The notes: generated from the letters alone by a model not told the origin. DNA of 7,910 bases from Paludibacteraceae bacterium (GCA_016292775.1 JAEDFN010000060.1:1-7910), one strand, 5' to 3'. Shown: positions 1-6,706, counted from the stretch's first letter. Numbers and translations are program-made.

Positions 1-1
1 T

Positions 2-61
2 AAAGAAATTTTACCGTATATACAGGAGTATTATATAACTCCTTCGTTGGATGAAAAATAA
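2..61 (+). CDS. Possible C-terminal tail of a truncated gene
   Basis: An open frame enters from the left edge and ends at a TAA at 59-61. Its 19 codons read KEILPYIQEYYITPSLDEK, a hydrophilic tail with a plausible charged end. If real, the gene is convergent with the minus-strand genes to its right, and the hairpin at 171-219 could end both transcripts. Too little is visible to name a family. A minus-strand frame also runs open through the same bases, so the coding strand is not certain. Confidence 0.35.
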   Translation, partial: KEILPYIQEYYITPSLDEK

Positions 62-170
62 TTAAGCATTCAAAGTTCAGGTTAGGGCTACGTGTGAGGG
101 TGCGTGTTATTTTTTCGTTGAACATATCCAATATGGATGTAGTAGATGGAATCATAACTATCATGTAGAT

Positions 171-219
171 ATAATGAACCCCGAAAGTTTTTTGCAAAAA
201 AACTTTCGAGGTTCATTAT
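171..219 (-). terminator. Long palindromic hairpin after the small membrane-protein gene
   Basis: Bases 171-193 pair with 197-219 around a 3-nt loop. The only mismatch, C181/A209, becomes a G-U wobble in minus-strand RNA. The stem core is GAACCCCGAAAGT, and the run of T/A pairs next to the loop makes the hairpin nearly symmetrical, so it may work in both directions. It begins 2 nt beyond the TAG of the minus-strand gene at 222-656. No U-tract follows the stem, so the terminator call rests on position and stem strength. The stem is nearly identical to that of the hairpin at 671-720. Confidence 0.6.
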
Positions 220-221
220 GC

Positions 222-656
222 CTACTTATACTCTATTATAATTTCATTACTCAAATTTTTTATTTCATCAGTAAATGAGCTGATATCAGATATTGATATT
301 CCTTTATCTTTCCCATTTTTTAAATGCAATTTTATGTTGCCGACAAATTTATTGTTAGGGTATATAGTCATTGATAAAATATCATCTAAATGGTAATTTG
401 TGATTTTTCCGTAATTAATATTTTTAATTGTTTTTGTTTCTTTGTGAATTATTGTTTTAGATGTTAAACCTGCAATTAAATATAGAATACAAATTATTAT
501 TTTAATTAAAATATCAGACCATAAAATAGCTTTTTCAAATACATAGTGATTTAATAAATAATTAATTATGATTAGTAATGAAAATAGAATAATTGTTTCT
601 AATGATTTTTCTAACCAAAAAGGTTTTAATATCGTATTTGGAATGTATTTTTTCAT
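222..656 (-). CDS. Small two-helix membrane protein of unknown function
   Basis: This 144-residue protein is not one I can name. Two hydrophobic stretches, about residues 19-40 (with LLIIIN) and 43-64 (with IIICILYLIAGL), should be membrane helices forming a tight hairpin. Residues 65-144 are hydrophilic and alternate short beta-like stretches (HLDDILSMTIYP, GNIKLHLKNGK) with a final helix-like segment (SSFTDEIKNLSNEIII). That layout recalls bacterial proteins with two helices and a cytoplasmic PH-like domain, but this is shape similarity only. The gene is visibly more AT-rich than its neighbours. It starts 14 nt beyond a hairpin, with no TAnnTTTG box in front, so it may depend on read-through from purA. 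Near-identical palindromes flank it. The long intact frame supports a real gene; the function is unknown. Confidence 0.7.
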   Translation of the reverse strand: MKKYIPNTILKPFWLEKSLETIILFSLLIIINYLLNHYVFEKAILWSDILIKIIICILYLIAGLTSKTIIHKETKTIKNINYGKITNYHLDDILSMTIYPNNKFVGNIKLHLKNGKDKGISISDISSFTDEIKNLSNEIIIEYK

Positions 657-670
657 TGTTATTCAGTATT

Positions 671-720
671 TTGATATGAACCCCGAAAGTAGGAAAAAAA
701 ACTTTCGGGGTTCTTATCAA
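671..720 (-). terminator. Hairpin terminator of the purine operon
   Basis: Arms 671-690 and 701-720 are complementary over 20 bp with one mismatch (T677/T714) around a 10-nt loop. It lies 34 nt beyond the purA stop codon, where an operon terminator is expected. Read in the purA direction the loop carries eight U residues, but no U-tract follows the stem. The stem core repeats that of the hairpin at 171-219. Confidence 0.65.
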
Positions 721-754
721 TGATGAGTATTTGTTTATTTTGTTATAGAGTATA

Positions 755-2041
755 TTAGAAAATATTCTTTTTGATAATGGTTTGCGTACGATCCGGTCCT
801 ACACTAACTATTGCTATCTCTGTATTTGTTAATTCTTCTATTTTACGGAGATATTGTTTTGCATTATCAGGGAGCTTTTCAAAGTCTCTAATTTCGGTAA
901 TCTCTTCATTCCAACCCGGTAATTCAATAAAAACAGGTTTGCAACGCTCTAATGCCGACAGTGTTGCAGGAACATAGTCTATCTCTTTGCCGTCTAATTC
1001 GTAAGCCGTACAAATTTTTACTGTTTTTAATCCGGATAATACATCAAAGAGCATAATGCTCAAATAATTGATGCCGGATACTCTGCATGCGTGGCGAAGT
1101 GCAACGGCATCGAGGTAACCTACACGGCGTGGGCGTCCTGTTACGGTGCCGTATTCATGTCCGCGCTCTCTGATATAATGTGCTAAGTCGCCATCGATCT
1201 CTGTAGGGAATGGTCCTGCCCCTACTCGTGTTGTATAGGCTTTACAGATACCTAATGCTTTGTCGATATATCGTGGTGCCAAACCAGCCCCAAGAGGTAC
1301 GCTTGCCGCCGTTGGTGATGATGAGGTGACAAAAGGATAGGTGCCGTTTTCTATACACAGCATTACTCCTTGTGCGCCTTCAAATAATATCTTTTTGCCG
1401 GTTTCAACTTCTTTGTTCAGTAATATTGAAGTGTCGCAAACGTATGGTTTTAAGATTTCGCCATATTCTATGTACTCTTTATATAATGTATCGTAGTCGA
1501 GAGGTTCGAGACCCAACATTTTGAGCTCCATATTTTTTTGTAATAAAGCGTCTTTAAGTCGCTCTGCAAAATACTCTTTATCGAGTAAATCACCTATTCT
1601 TATGCCTATACGGCTGTATTTGTCGGTATATGCAGGTCCTATGCCTTTTTTGGTAGTACCGATATTTTTTCCGCCTTTCAATGTTTCGTACGCGCCGTCA
1701 AGCATGATGTGGTATGGCATGATTACTGCTGCTCGGTCGGAGATGTATAGTTGGAAGTCTGTTATACCTCTTTGTTTCAATCCTTCGAGCTCTGCAATGG
1801 CTGCTTTTGGGTTGATAACCATACCATTGGCCATTACATTCTTAATCCTTGGGTTGAAAATGCCTGATGGTATTGATTGTAATGCGTATTTATTGCCTCC
1901 GAAAGTGATGGTATGTCCTGCATTATTGCCCCCTTGAAAGCGAACAACAACATCGGCTTTCTGACCTAAATAGTCGGTCATCTTGCCTTTGCCTTCATCT
2001 CCCCATTGTATTCCTACAACGACTAATGTATTATTGTTCAT
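755..2041 (-). CDS. purA: Adenylosuccinate synthetase
   Basis: PurA joins IMP and aspartate using GTP to give adenylosuccinate, the first step from IMP to AMP, in the cytosol. The 428-residue length is normal. The nucleotide loop is QWGDEGKGK (12-20), with the catalytic pair D15 and H43 (the latter in GGNNAGHT). The second family signature GIGPAYTDKYSR lies at 133-144. IMP-site residues equivalent to E. coli Q224, T239, V273 and R303 are present. Two family-conserved positions differ: the usual LLDIDHGTYP reads MLCIENGTYP (C229, E231, N232), and TSSN reads TSSS (S242). The stretch VPLGAGLAPRYIDKALGICKA is closer to Firmicutes PurA than to the Bacteroides form as I remember it. It is the last gene of the operon, 40 nt after guaA, the widest gap, and is followed by a hairpin. 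Identity is secure; full activity is likely because the catalytic residues are intact. Confidence 0.97.
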   Translation of the reverse strand: MNNNTLVVVGIQWGDEGKGKMTDYLGQKADVVVRFQGGNNAGHTITFGGNKYALQSIPSGIFNPRIKNVMANGMVINPKAAIAELEGLKQRGITDFQLYISDRAAVIMPYHIMLDGAYETLKGGKNIGTTKKGIGPAYTDKYSRIGIRIGDLLDKEYFAERLKDALLQKNMELKMLGLEPLDYDTLYKEYIEYGEILKPYVCDTSILLNKEVETGKKILFEGAQGVMLCIENGTYPFVTSSSPTAASVPLGAGLAPRYIDKALGICKAYTTRVGAGPFPTEIDGDLAHYIRERGHEYGTVTGRPRRVGYLDAVALRHACRVSGINYLSIMLFDVLSGLKTVKICTAYELDGKEIDYVPATLSALERCKPVFIELPGWNEEITEIRDFEKLPDNAKQYLRKIEELTNTEIAIVSVGPDRTQTIIKKNIF

Positions 2042-2081
2042 AATTATTTCTGTTTTTTGTTTGTTTGTAAATTGTATTGTA

Positions 2082-3617
2082 TTATTCCCACTCTATTGTT
2101 GCAGGTGGTTTTGAAGTAATGTCATAAATAATTCTGTTTACTCCTTTTACTTCATTGACGATGCGACGAGATATAGTGTCGAGAATTTCGTATGGAATTT
2201 TTGCCCAGTCTGCCGTCATTCCGTCGATAGATGTTACGGCGCGGATTCCTAAGGCGTAGTCGTAAGTGCGTTCATCTCCCATTACACCAACGCTTTGTAA
2301 ATTAGTGAGCACCGTGAAGTATTGCCATATTTCTCTGTCGAGTCCTGCACGGGCAATCTCTTCGCGTAGTATGGCATCACTCTCGCGTACAATATGTAAT
2401 TTTGCTTCTGTCACGTCGCCGATGATACGTATGGCAAGTCCCGGTCCCGGGAATGGTTGGCGCCATACGATATGTGATGGTATGCCCAATTTCTCGCCCA
2501 ATACTCTCACTTCATCTTTGAATAACACGTTCAACGGCTCTACGAGTTTGAATTTCATATCTTTAGGTAGACCTCCTACGTTGTGATGGCTCTTTATTGT
2601 CTGTGCCGTTTTCGTGCCCGATTCTATCACATCCGTATAGAGTGTGCCTTGTGCAAGGAAGTCAAAATCGCCTAATTTCTTACTCTCTTCGTCGAAACAA
2701 TAAACGAATTCATTGCCGATAATTTTCCTTTTGCGTTCAGGCTCTGTTACTCCCGCAAGTTTTGTCAAAAATCTATCTTTGGCGTCTATCTTTATTACGT
2801 TGATGCCGAAAAGATTTCCGCACATATCCATCACCTGCTCGCCTTCGTTTTTGCGTAGCATGCCGTGGTCGATAAACATACATGTAAGTTGATTGCCTAT
2901 CGCCTTGTGTATCAATACGGCAACAACGGTAGAGTCGACACCGCCACTGAGCCCGCAGAGCACTTTCTTATCTCCTACTTGCTCTTTGATTTTGGCTATC
3001 TGCATGTCAATGTAATTCTCCATCGTCCAATTTCTCTCCGCTTTACATATTTTAAATACGAAGTTGGAGATGATTTCATTGCCGTAAACCGAATTTCTTA
3101 CTTCCGGGTGGAATTGTACGAGGTATATCTTTTTTTCTTCCGAGTAAATAGAGGCGCATAGCCCGTTGTCGCTCTTGGCGGCTAAGGTAAATCCTGCCGG
3201 TATTTCAGAAACGTGGTCGCCGTGACTCATCCATACATCTTGTGTCTTAGGTAATCCTTTGAATAGTAGGCAATCGTCTTCTATATGTATCGGCATCTTG
3301 CCATATTCTTTGGTTGTACCACGTTCTATCTTTCCTCCAAAATGTTTGGAAGTCAGCTGCATACCGTAGCAAATACCCATTATAGGGAGCCCTAAATTAA
3401 ATATCTCAGGGTCGCAATTGAAGGCGTCGGCTTCGTATACACTTCGCGGACCCCCGCTGAATACTATTCCTTTTACTCCATCAATCGCTTTTATTTGCTC
3501 GGCAGTAATTTCGTGAGGGCGTAATTCGCTATATACTCCCATCTCACGAATGCGGCGCGCAATAAGCTGGTTGTATTGACTGCCAAAGTCTAATACCAAT
3601 ATCTTGTCGTACGTCAT
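2082..3617 (-). CDS. guaA: GMP synthase (glutamine-hydrolysing)
   Basis: GuaA aminates XMP to GMP using glutamine and ATP, completing the guanine branch. The 511-residue protein has the normal two-part build. The N-terminal class I glutamine amidotransferase (about 1-195) carries nucleophile C83 in GICYGMQ and its partners H170 and E172 in QFHPEV. The ATP pyrophosphatase domain has the P-loop SGGVDS at 224-229. The C-terminal dimerisation domain ends in the family tail ITSKPPATIEWE. IKSHHNVGGLP and RQPFPGPGLAIR are conserved substrate-site segments. The wording (GSQYNQLIARRIRE, YFTVLTNLQSVGVMGD) follows the Bacillus/Clostridium type; the Bacteroides form I recall reads GSQTTQLI and RHPFPGPGL. 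The gene starts 18 nt after guaB, behind an A-rich stretch ending AAAAAAGAT, so it is almost certainly co-transcribed. Confidence 0.97.
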   Translation of the reverse strand: MTYDKILVLDFGSQYNQLIARRIREMGVYSELRPHEITAEQIKAIDGVKGIVFSGGPRSVYEADAFNCDPEIFNLGLPIMGICYGMQLTSKHFGGKIERGTTKEYGKMPIHIEDDCLLFKGLPKTQDVWMSHGDHVSEIPAGFTLAAKSDNGLCASIYSEEKKIYLVQFHPEVRNSVYGNEIISNFVFKICKAERNWTMENYIDMQIAKIKEQVGDKKVLCGLSGGVDSTVVAVLIHKAIGNQLTCMFIDHGMLRKNEGEQVMDMCGNLFGINVIKIDAKDRFLTKLAGVTEPERKRKIIGNEFVYCFDEESKKLGDFDFLAQGTLYTDVIESGTKTAQTIKSHHNVGGLPKDMKFKLVEPLNVLFKDEVRVLGEKLGIPSHIVWRQPFPGPGLAIRIIGDVTEAKLHIVRESDAILREEIARAGLDREIWQYFTVLTNLQSVGVMGDERTYDYALGIRAVTSIDGMTADWAKIPYEILDTISRRIVNEVKGVNRIIYDITSKPPATIEWE

Positions 3618-3635
3618 ATCTTTTTTAGTCTGTTT

Positions 3636-5099
3636 TTATTTTGTGTAATTTGGTGCTTCTACCGTGATGTCTACATCGTGTGGATGGCTCTCCCTAAGGC
3701 CTGCGTTTGTGATTCTGATAAATACGCTGTGCTTTTTGAGGTATTCTATATTAGGGGCTCCGCAATATCCCATTCCGGAACGTATTCCGCCACATAATTG
3801 GTAGATGGTGTCGGAGAGTGCGCCTTTGTATGCCACTCGACCTTCGATGCCTTCCGGAACTAATTTTTTCGGAGTTACGTCTTTTGCTTGGAAATATCTG
3901 TCGGCAGAGCCTCTGCGCATGGCTGCGAGTGAACCCATTCCTACATAGACTTTAAACTTACGGCCTTGGAATACTATTTCCTCTCCCGGACTTTCTGTGC
4001 ATCCTGCAAAGAGTGAACCTAACATCACTACGTCGGCTCCGGCTGCCAAGGCTTTTACTATGTCGCCGGAGAATTTTATGCCTCCATCTGCAATGACGCA
4101 TACTCCTTTGTCTTTGCAATATTCGGCTACTTCGGCAACGGCGGTTATCTGTGGTACACCTACTCCTGCCACTATTCTGGTTGTACAGATAGAGCCCGGA
4201 CCGATACCTACTTTCACGCAGTTAACACCTGCTTCAATAAGGTCGGCAGCAGCCTCTTTTGTTACAATATTGCCGGCTACCAAGTCCAAATCAGGGTATG
4301 CAGCACGTATTTTCTTTACCGCTTCTATCACGTTTTTGCTCTGTCCGTGAGCACTGTCTACAGTGATGACGTCTACTCCGGCTTTTACAAGGGCATGTAC
4401 ACGATCCATCATGTCGGCTCCTATTCCTACCGCTGCTCCGCAACGTAGTCTGCCTCGTGCATCTTTACATGCATTCGGATAGTTGACTACATTGTCGATA
4501 TCCTTGCTTGTGATAAGGCCTACAAGGTGATTGTTGTCGTCTACAATAGGTAATTTCTCAATGCGATTTTCCCATAATATCTTCTTAGCGTCTTGTAATG
4601 AGGTGCCTATTTTGGCAGTGACAAGGTTCTTCTTTGTCATTACCTCTTCTACTTTTGTTTCGTCGGGTGTGAGATATTTCAAATCCCTATTAGTGATAAT
4701 TCCTACTAAATGGTTGGAGTCGTCTACTACAGGCAGACCGCTTATTTTGTATTTGCTCAATATTTTGTGGCATTCCAATAAGGTGCTGTCTTTTTTCAAT
4801 GTGATAGGGTTGGCAATCATACCGCTTTCATAGCGCTTTACCATGTCTACTTCAGCGGCTTGCTCTTCGATGCTCATGTTTTTATGAATAAACCCTAATC
4901 CTCCTTCTCGCGCTATTGCAATGGCTAATGTAGACTCCGTTACCGTATCCATAGCAGCACTTACCATTGGTATATTTAGTTCTATACGAGGTGTGAGGTG
5001 CGTTTTGATACATATATTTGCCGGCAATACTTCCGATTTTTGTGGTATTAATAATACGTCATCGAAAGTAAGTCCTATTTTGATATTGTCGAATTTCAT
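3636..5099 (-). CDS. guaB: IMP dehydrogenase
   Basis: GuaB oxidises IMP to XMP with NAD+, the committed step to guanine nucleotides. At 487 residues it is full length. The TIM-barrel core is interrupted at about residues 93-205 by a tandem CBS pair (ISGLPVVDDSNHLVGIITNRD and IEKLPIVDDNNHLVGLITSKD cores), the usual adenine/guanine nucleotide-sensing module. Catalytic C305 sits in GIGPGSICTTR. The mobile flap carries R401-Y402 in DRYFQ, matching E. coli numbering. ADGGIKFSGD (337-346) is the IMP phosphate-binding segment, and the C-terminal RESHPHDVDIT is typical. GGIKFSGDIVKALAAGADVVMLGS resembles clostridial enzymes; the Bacteroides form I recall has GGLRYSGD. It begins 15 nt after purB and is followed 18 nt later by guaA, a common functional pair. 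Identity is secure. Confidence 0.97.
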   Translation of the reverse strand: MKFDNIKIGLTFDDVLLIPQKSEVLPANICIKTHLTPRIELNIPMVSAAMDTVTESTLAIAIAREGGLGFIHKNMSIEEQAAEVDMVKRYESGMIANPITLKKDSTLLECHKILSKYKISGLPVVDDSNHLVGIITNRDLKYLTPDETKVEEVMTKKNLVTAKIGTSLQDAKKILWENRIEKLPIVDDNNHLVGLITSKDIDNVVNYPNACKDARGRLRCGAAVGIGADMMDRVHALVKAGVDVITVDSAHGQSKNVIEAVKKIRAAYPDLDLVAGNIVTKEAAADLIEAGVNCVKVGIGPGSICTTRIVAGVGVPQITAVAEVAEYCKDKGVCVIADGGIKFSGDIVKALAAGADVVMLGSLFAGCTESPGEEIVFQGRKFKVYVGMGSLAAMRRGSADRYFQAKDVTPKKLVPEGIEGRVAYKGALSDTIYQLCGGIRSGMGYCGAPNIEYLKKHSVFIRITNAGLRESHPHDVDITVEAPNYTK

Positions 5100-5114
5100 A
5101 GTATGTGGTTTTAA

Positions 5115-6410
5115 TTATTCAATTCCGTTTCTTTTGTAAATATAATCTACTTGAGAGAAGTAGTAGTCGAGAGTGAAACAAGAGTCAAGTTCTTCTTTAC
5201 TAAGGAAGCTCATCACTTTTTCATTTTGTGACAATAATTCTTGATAATCAAGCCCTTCACTCCATGCTTTCATCGCAATAGGTTGTACTGTGTCATAAGC
5301 TTCTTCACGCACAAAACCTTTGGATATCAACGCATTCATAACTCGTTGTGCAAATATTACTTTGTTTGTTCTGTAAATGTTTTTCAACATCTGTTCAGGG
5401 AATATCACAAGGTTTTCTAATATCCCTTTAAAGCGATTTAGCATATAATCCAATAGCATTGTAGCGTCCGGTAAAATAATTCTCTCCGTGGCGGAATGAG
5501 AGATGTCTCTTTCATGCCAAAGAGCTACATTCTCGTAGAATGTCGCCATATAGCCTCTCATCACTCTTGCACATCCACAGATGTTTTCCGAAGAGATAGG
5601 GTTGCGCTTGTGAGGCATTGCACTCGAACCTTTTTGTCCTTTACCAAAAGCCTCTTCCACTTCGTGTACTTCGGTGCGTTGTAAGTTGCGAATTTCAAGT
5701 GCCATCTGCTCTAAACTGGAGGCTATCACGGCTAATGTTGCCATGTAATATGCGTGGCGGTCGCGTTGAATGACTTGTGTTGATACAAGGGCGTGGTTGA
5801 TACCTAATTGTTTGCATACATATTCTTCTACAAAAGGAGGAATATTTGCAAAATTACCAACGGCACCACTCATTTTTCCGGTTTCAACATCGGCGGCTGC
5901 TCTTTCAAAGCGTTCGATATTGCGTTTCATTTCGGCATACCATAATACCCATTTTAAACCAAAAGAGGTGATGTCGGCATGGATGCCGTGTGTACGTCCG
6001 ATGCATGGCTGGTTCTTAAAGCGTATTGCTTGACGTTTCAATACCTCTAAAAATTCTTGTAAATCTTTTCGGATTATCTCATTGGCTTGCTTGATAAGGT
6101 AGCCGTTTGCTGTGTCTACTACATCGGTAGATGTAAGCCCGTAATGTATCCATTTCCTCTCTTCTCCCAAACTCTCACTCACTGCTCGTGTAAAGGCTAC
6201 TACGTCGTGACGAGTTTGCTGCTCTATTTCATAGATTCGAGGGATAGAAAAAGAGGCTTTTTCCCACAACTTTTTGATATCTTCTTTCGGTACGATGCCT
6301 AATTCACTCCATGCTTCCGATGCATAAAGCTCTACTTTTAAATAGGCATTGAATTTGTTCTCTTCTGTCCATACATTGCGCATGACAGGGCGACTATAAC
6401 GGTCTATCAT
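5115..6410 (-). CDS. purB: Adenylosuccinate lyase
   Basis: PurB removes fumarate from SAICAR (late de novo IMP synthesis) and from adenylosuccinate (final step to AMP), so it serves both upstream synthesis and the AMP branch. It belongs to the fumarase/aspartase superfamily. The 431 residues show TRHDV (H68), WIHYGLTSTDVVDT (H89), GRTHG (H141) and the mobile signature loop GSSAMPHKRNP (261-271) with catalytic S262. Length, numbering and the opening MIDRYSRPVM match the Bacillus subtilis type. The Bacteroides PurB I recall is the longer E. coli-like form containing ISPIDGRY, which is absent here. It is the first gene of the operon. The ATG at 6408-6410 lies 27 nt beyond an intrinsic terminator, so expression probably depends on read-through of that attenuator. 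Confidence 0.97.
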   Translation of the reverse strand: MIDRYSRPVMRNVWTEENKFNAYLKVELYASEAWSELGIVPKEDIKKLWEKASFSIPRIYEIEQQTRHDVVAFTRAVSESLGEERKWIHYGLTSTDVVDTANGYLIKQANEIIRKDLQEFLEVLKRQAIRFKNQPCIGRTHGIHADITSFGLKWVLWYAEMKRNIERFERAAADVETGKMSGAVGNFANIPPFVEEYVCKQLGINHALVSTQVIQRDRHAYYMATLAVIASSLEQMALEIRNLQRTEVHEVEEAFGKGQKGSSAMPHKRNPISSENICGCARVMRGYMATFYENVALWHERDISHSATERIILPDATMLLDYMLNRFKGILENLVIFPEQMLKNIYRTNKVIFAQRVMNALISKGFVREEAYDTVQPIAMKAWSEGLDYQELLSQNEKVMSFLSKEELDSCFTLDYYFSQVDYIYKRNGIE

Positions 6411-6437
6411 ATATTATTGGTTTTATTTATTTTTAAT

Positions 6438-6466
6438 AAAAAAAGCAATACTAACCAGTATTGCTT
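6438..6466 (-). terminator. Intrinsic terminator in the purB leader (probable attenuator)
   Basis: Read on the minus strand, a perfect 10-bp stem (AAGCAATACT / AGTATTGCTT, loop GGTT) runs straight into a U-tract (seven A residues at 6438-6444 on the plus strand). It lies downstream of the purB promoter and 27 nt upstream of the purB ATG, so it would stop transcription before the first gene. Nothing visible transcribes this stretch from the other side. That position is the hallmark of attenuation or riboswitch control. Confidence 0.8.
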
Positions 6467-6476
6467 GTTATATTTT

Positions 6477-6563
6477 TTACACAACGATGCACATAAAGCT
6501 TCTTGTGCAGTATAATTTGGCACTGTATTTTTGCTTATGTTTTTGATTTTCAACGTTGTTCAT
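6477..6563 (-). CDS. Possible 28-codon leader ORF of the purine operon
   Basis: A small frame starts at ATG 6561-6563 and stops at TAA 6477-6479, inside the transcribed purB leader. It begins MNNVENQKHKQKY and ends RSFMCIVV. No codon run points to one regulating amino acid. Its stop lies 10 nt upstream of the terminator stem, so a terminating ribosome would cover or abut that stem. The frame also overlaps the nested RNA fold at 6481-6559 almost exactly. It may be a real leader peptide or a chance frame of the RNA element. No strong ribosome binding site is visible, which is normal for Bacteroidetes. Confidence 0.3.
   Translation of the reverse strand: MNNVENQKHKQKYSAKLYCTRSFMCIVV
6481..6559 (-). 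ncRNA. Structured leader RNA element upstream of purB
   Basis: On the transcribed strand three stems nest on one axis. The outer stem is ACAACG (6559-6554) with CGTTGT (6486-6481). The middle stem is ACATAAGC (6540-6533) with GCTTTATGT (6499-6491), with one bulged base. The inner stem is CAGT/ACTG, or alternatively GTGC/GCAC, around 6505-6525. The middle-stem segment AAGC extends to AAGCAAAAATAC (6536-6525), which can pair with the 3' arm of the downstream terminator (AAGCAA with TTGCTT, then TAC with GTA past a bulge). Fold and read-through could therefore exclude each other. I see no match to the guanine/adenine riboswitch core or to the central bubble of 6S RNA. Pairings were found by eye, without energy calculation. 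Confidence 0.4.
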
Positions 6564-6591
6564 ATTGCGTCTTCTACGTGATATTCGTTTG

Positions 6592-6623
6592 CAAAGGTAA
6601 GTATTATTACTTATTAAAGCAAA
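6592..6623 (-). promoter_or_regulatory. Promoter of the purB-guaB-guaA-purA operon
   Basis: The minus strand has a -7 box TACCTTTG (6599-6592) and a -33 box TTTG (6623-6620) separated by 20 nt, matching the Bacteroidetes primary sigma factor consensus. Transcription should start near 6585-6588, giving a leader of about 175 nt before purB. A 7-bp inverted repeat, ATATTCG (6581-6587) and CGAATAT (6653-6659), brackets the promoter. Confidence 0.85.
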
Positions 6624-6675
6624 TTTTTTTCTTACTATTTTTAGCCACTTTCCGAATATTTTTATTGACTTTTAT

Positions 6676-6706
6676 TTTGTTGGTATGGAAAAATACACTA
6701 CCTTTG
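6676..6706 (+). promoter_or_regulatory. Promoter of greA and the HIT gene
   Basis: TTTG (6676-6679), 19 nt, then TACCTTTG (6699-6706) is an almost ideal Bacteroidetes promoter. Its -33 box lies 52 nt from that of the divergent purB promoter. The predicted start near 6712 leaves an unusually long leader of about 140 nt before greA. Confidence 0.85.

Noticed and set aside
1..155. Minus-strand open frame from ATG 153-155 to the left edge, 51 codons (starts MIPSTTSILDMFNEK)
   Set aside because: It lacks family-like motifs and a promoter, and a frame of this length is expected by chance in one of six frames. The plus-strand tail at 2-61 looks slightly more natural. Sequence to the left would decide.
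1521..1937. Plus-strand 138-codon frame opposite purA, and similar frames opposite guaA, guaB and purB
   Set aside because: These are antisense shadows of clearly conserved enzymes, with no family motifs and no promoters of their own.
6438..6590. 6S RNA as an explanation of the purB leader
   Set aside because: Size and position next to a purine gene made this worth considering, but I could not find the long closing stem and large central bubble. The strong terminator before purB fits attenuation better. A covariance search would settle it.
6411..6590. Guanine/adenine riboswitch of the xpt type
   Set aside because: The conserved three-way junction sequences and kissing-loop hairpins are not visible in the leader.
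6647..6660. Firmicutes-like PurBox (ACTTTCCGAATATT) possibly transferred with the operon
   Set aside because: It lacks the key C after CGAA, and no second box lies at the usual 16-17 bp spacing. PurR of this type is not expected in Bacteroidetes. It is kept only as part of the CGAAT observation.
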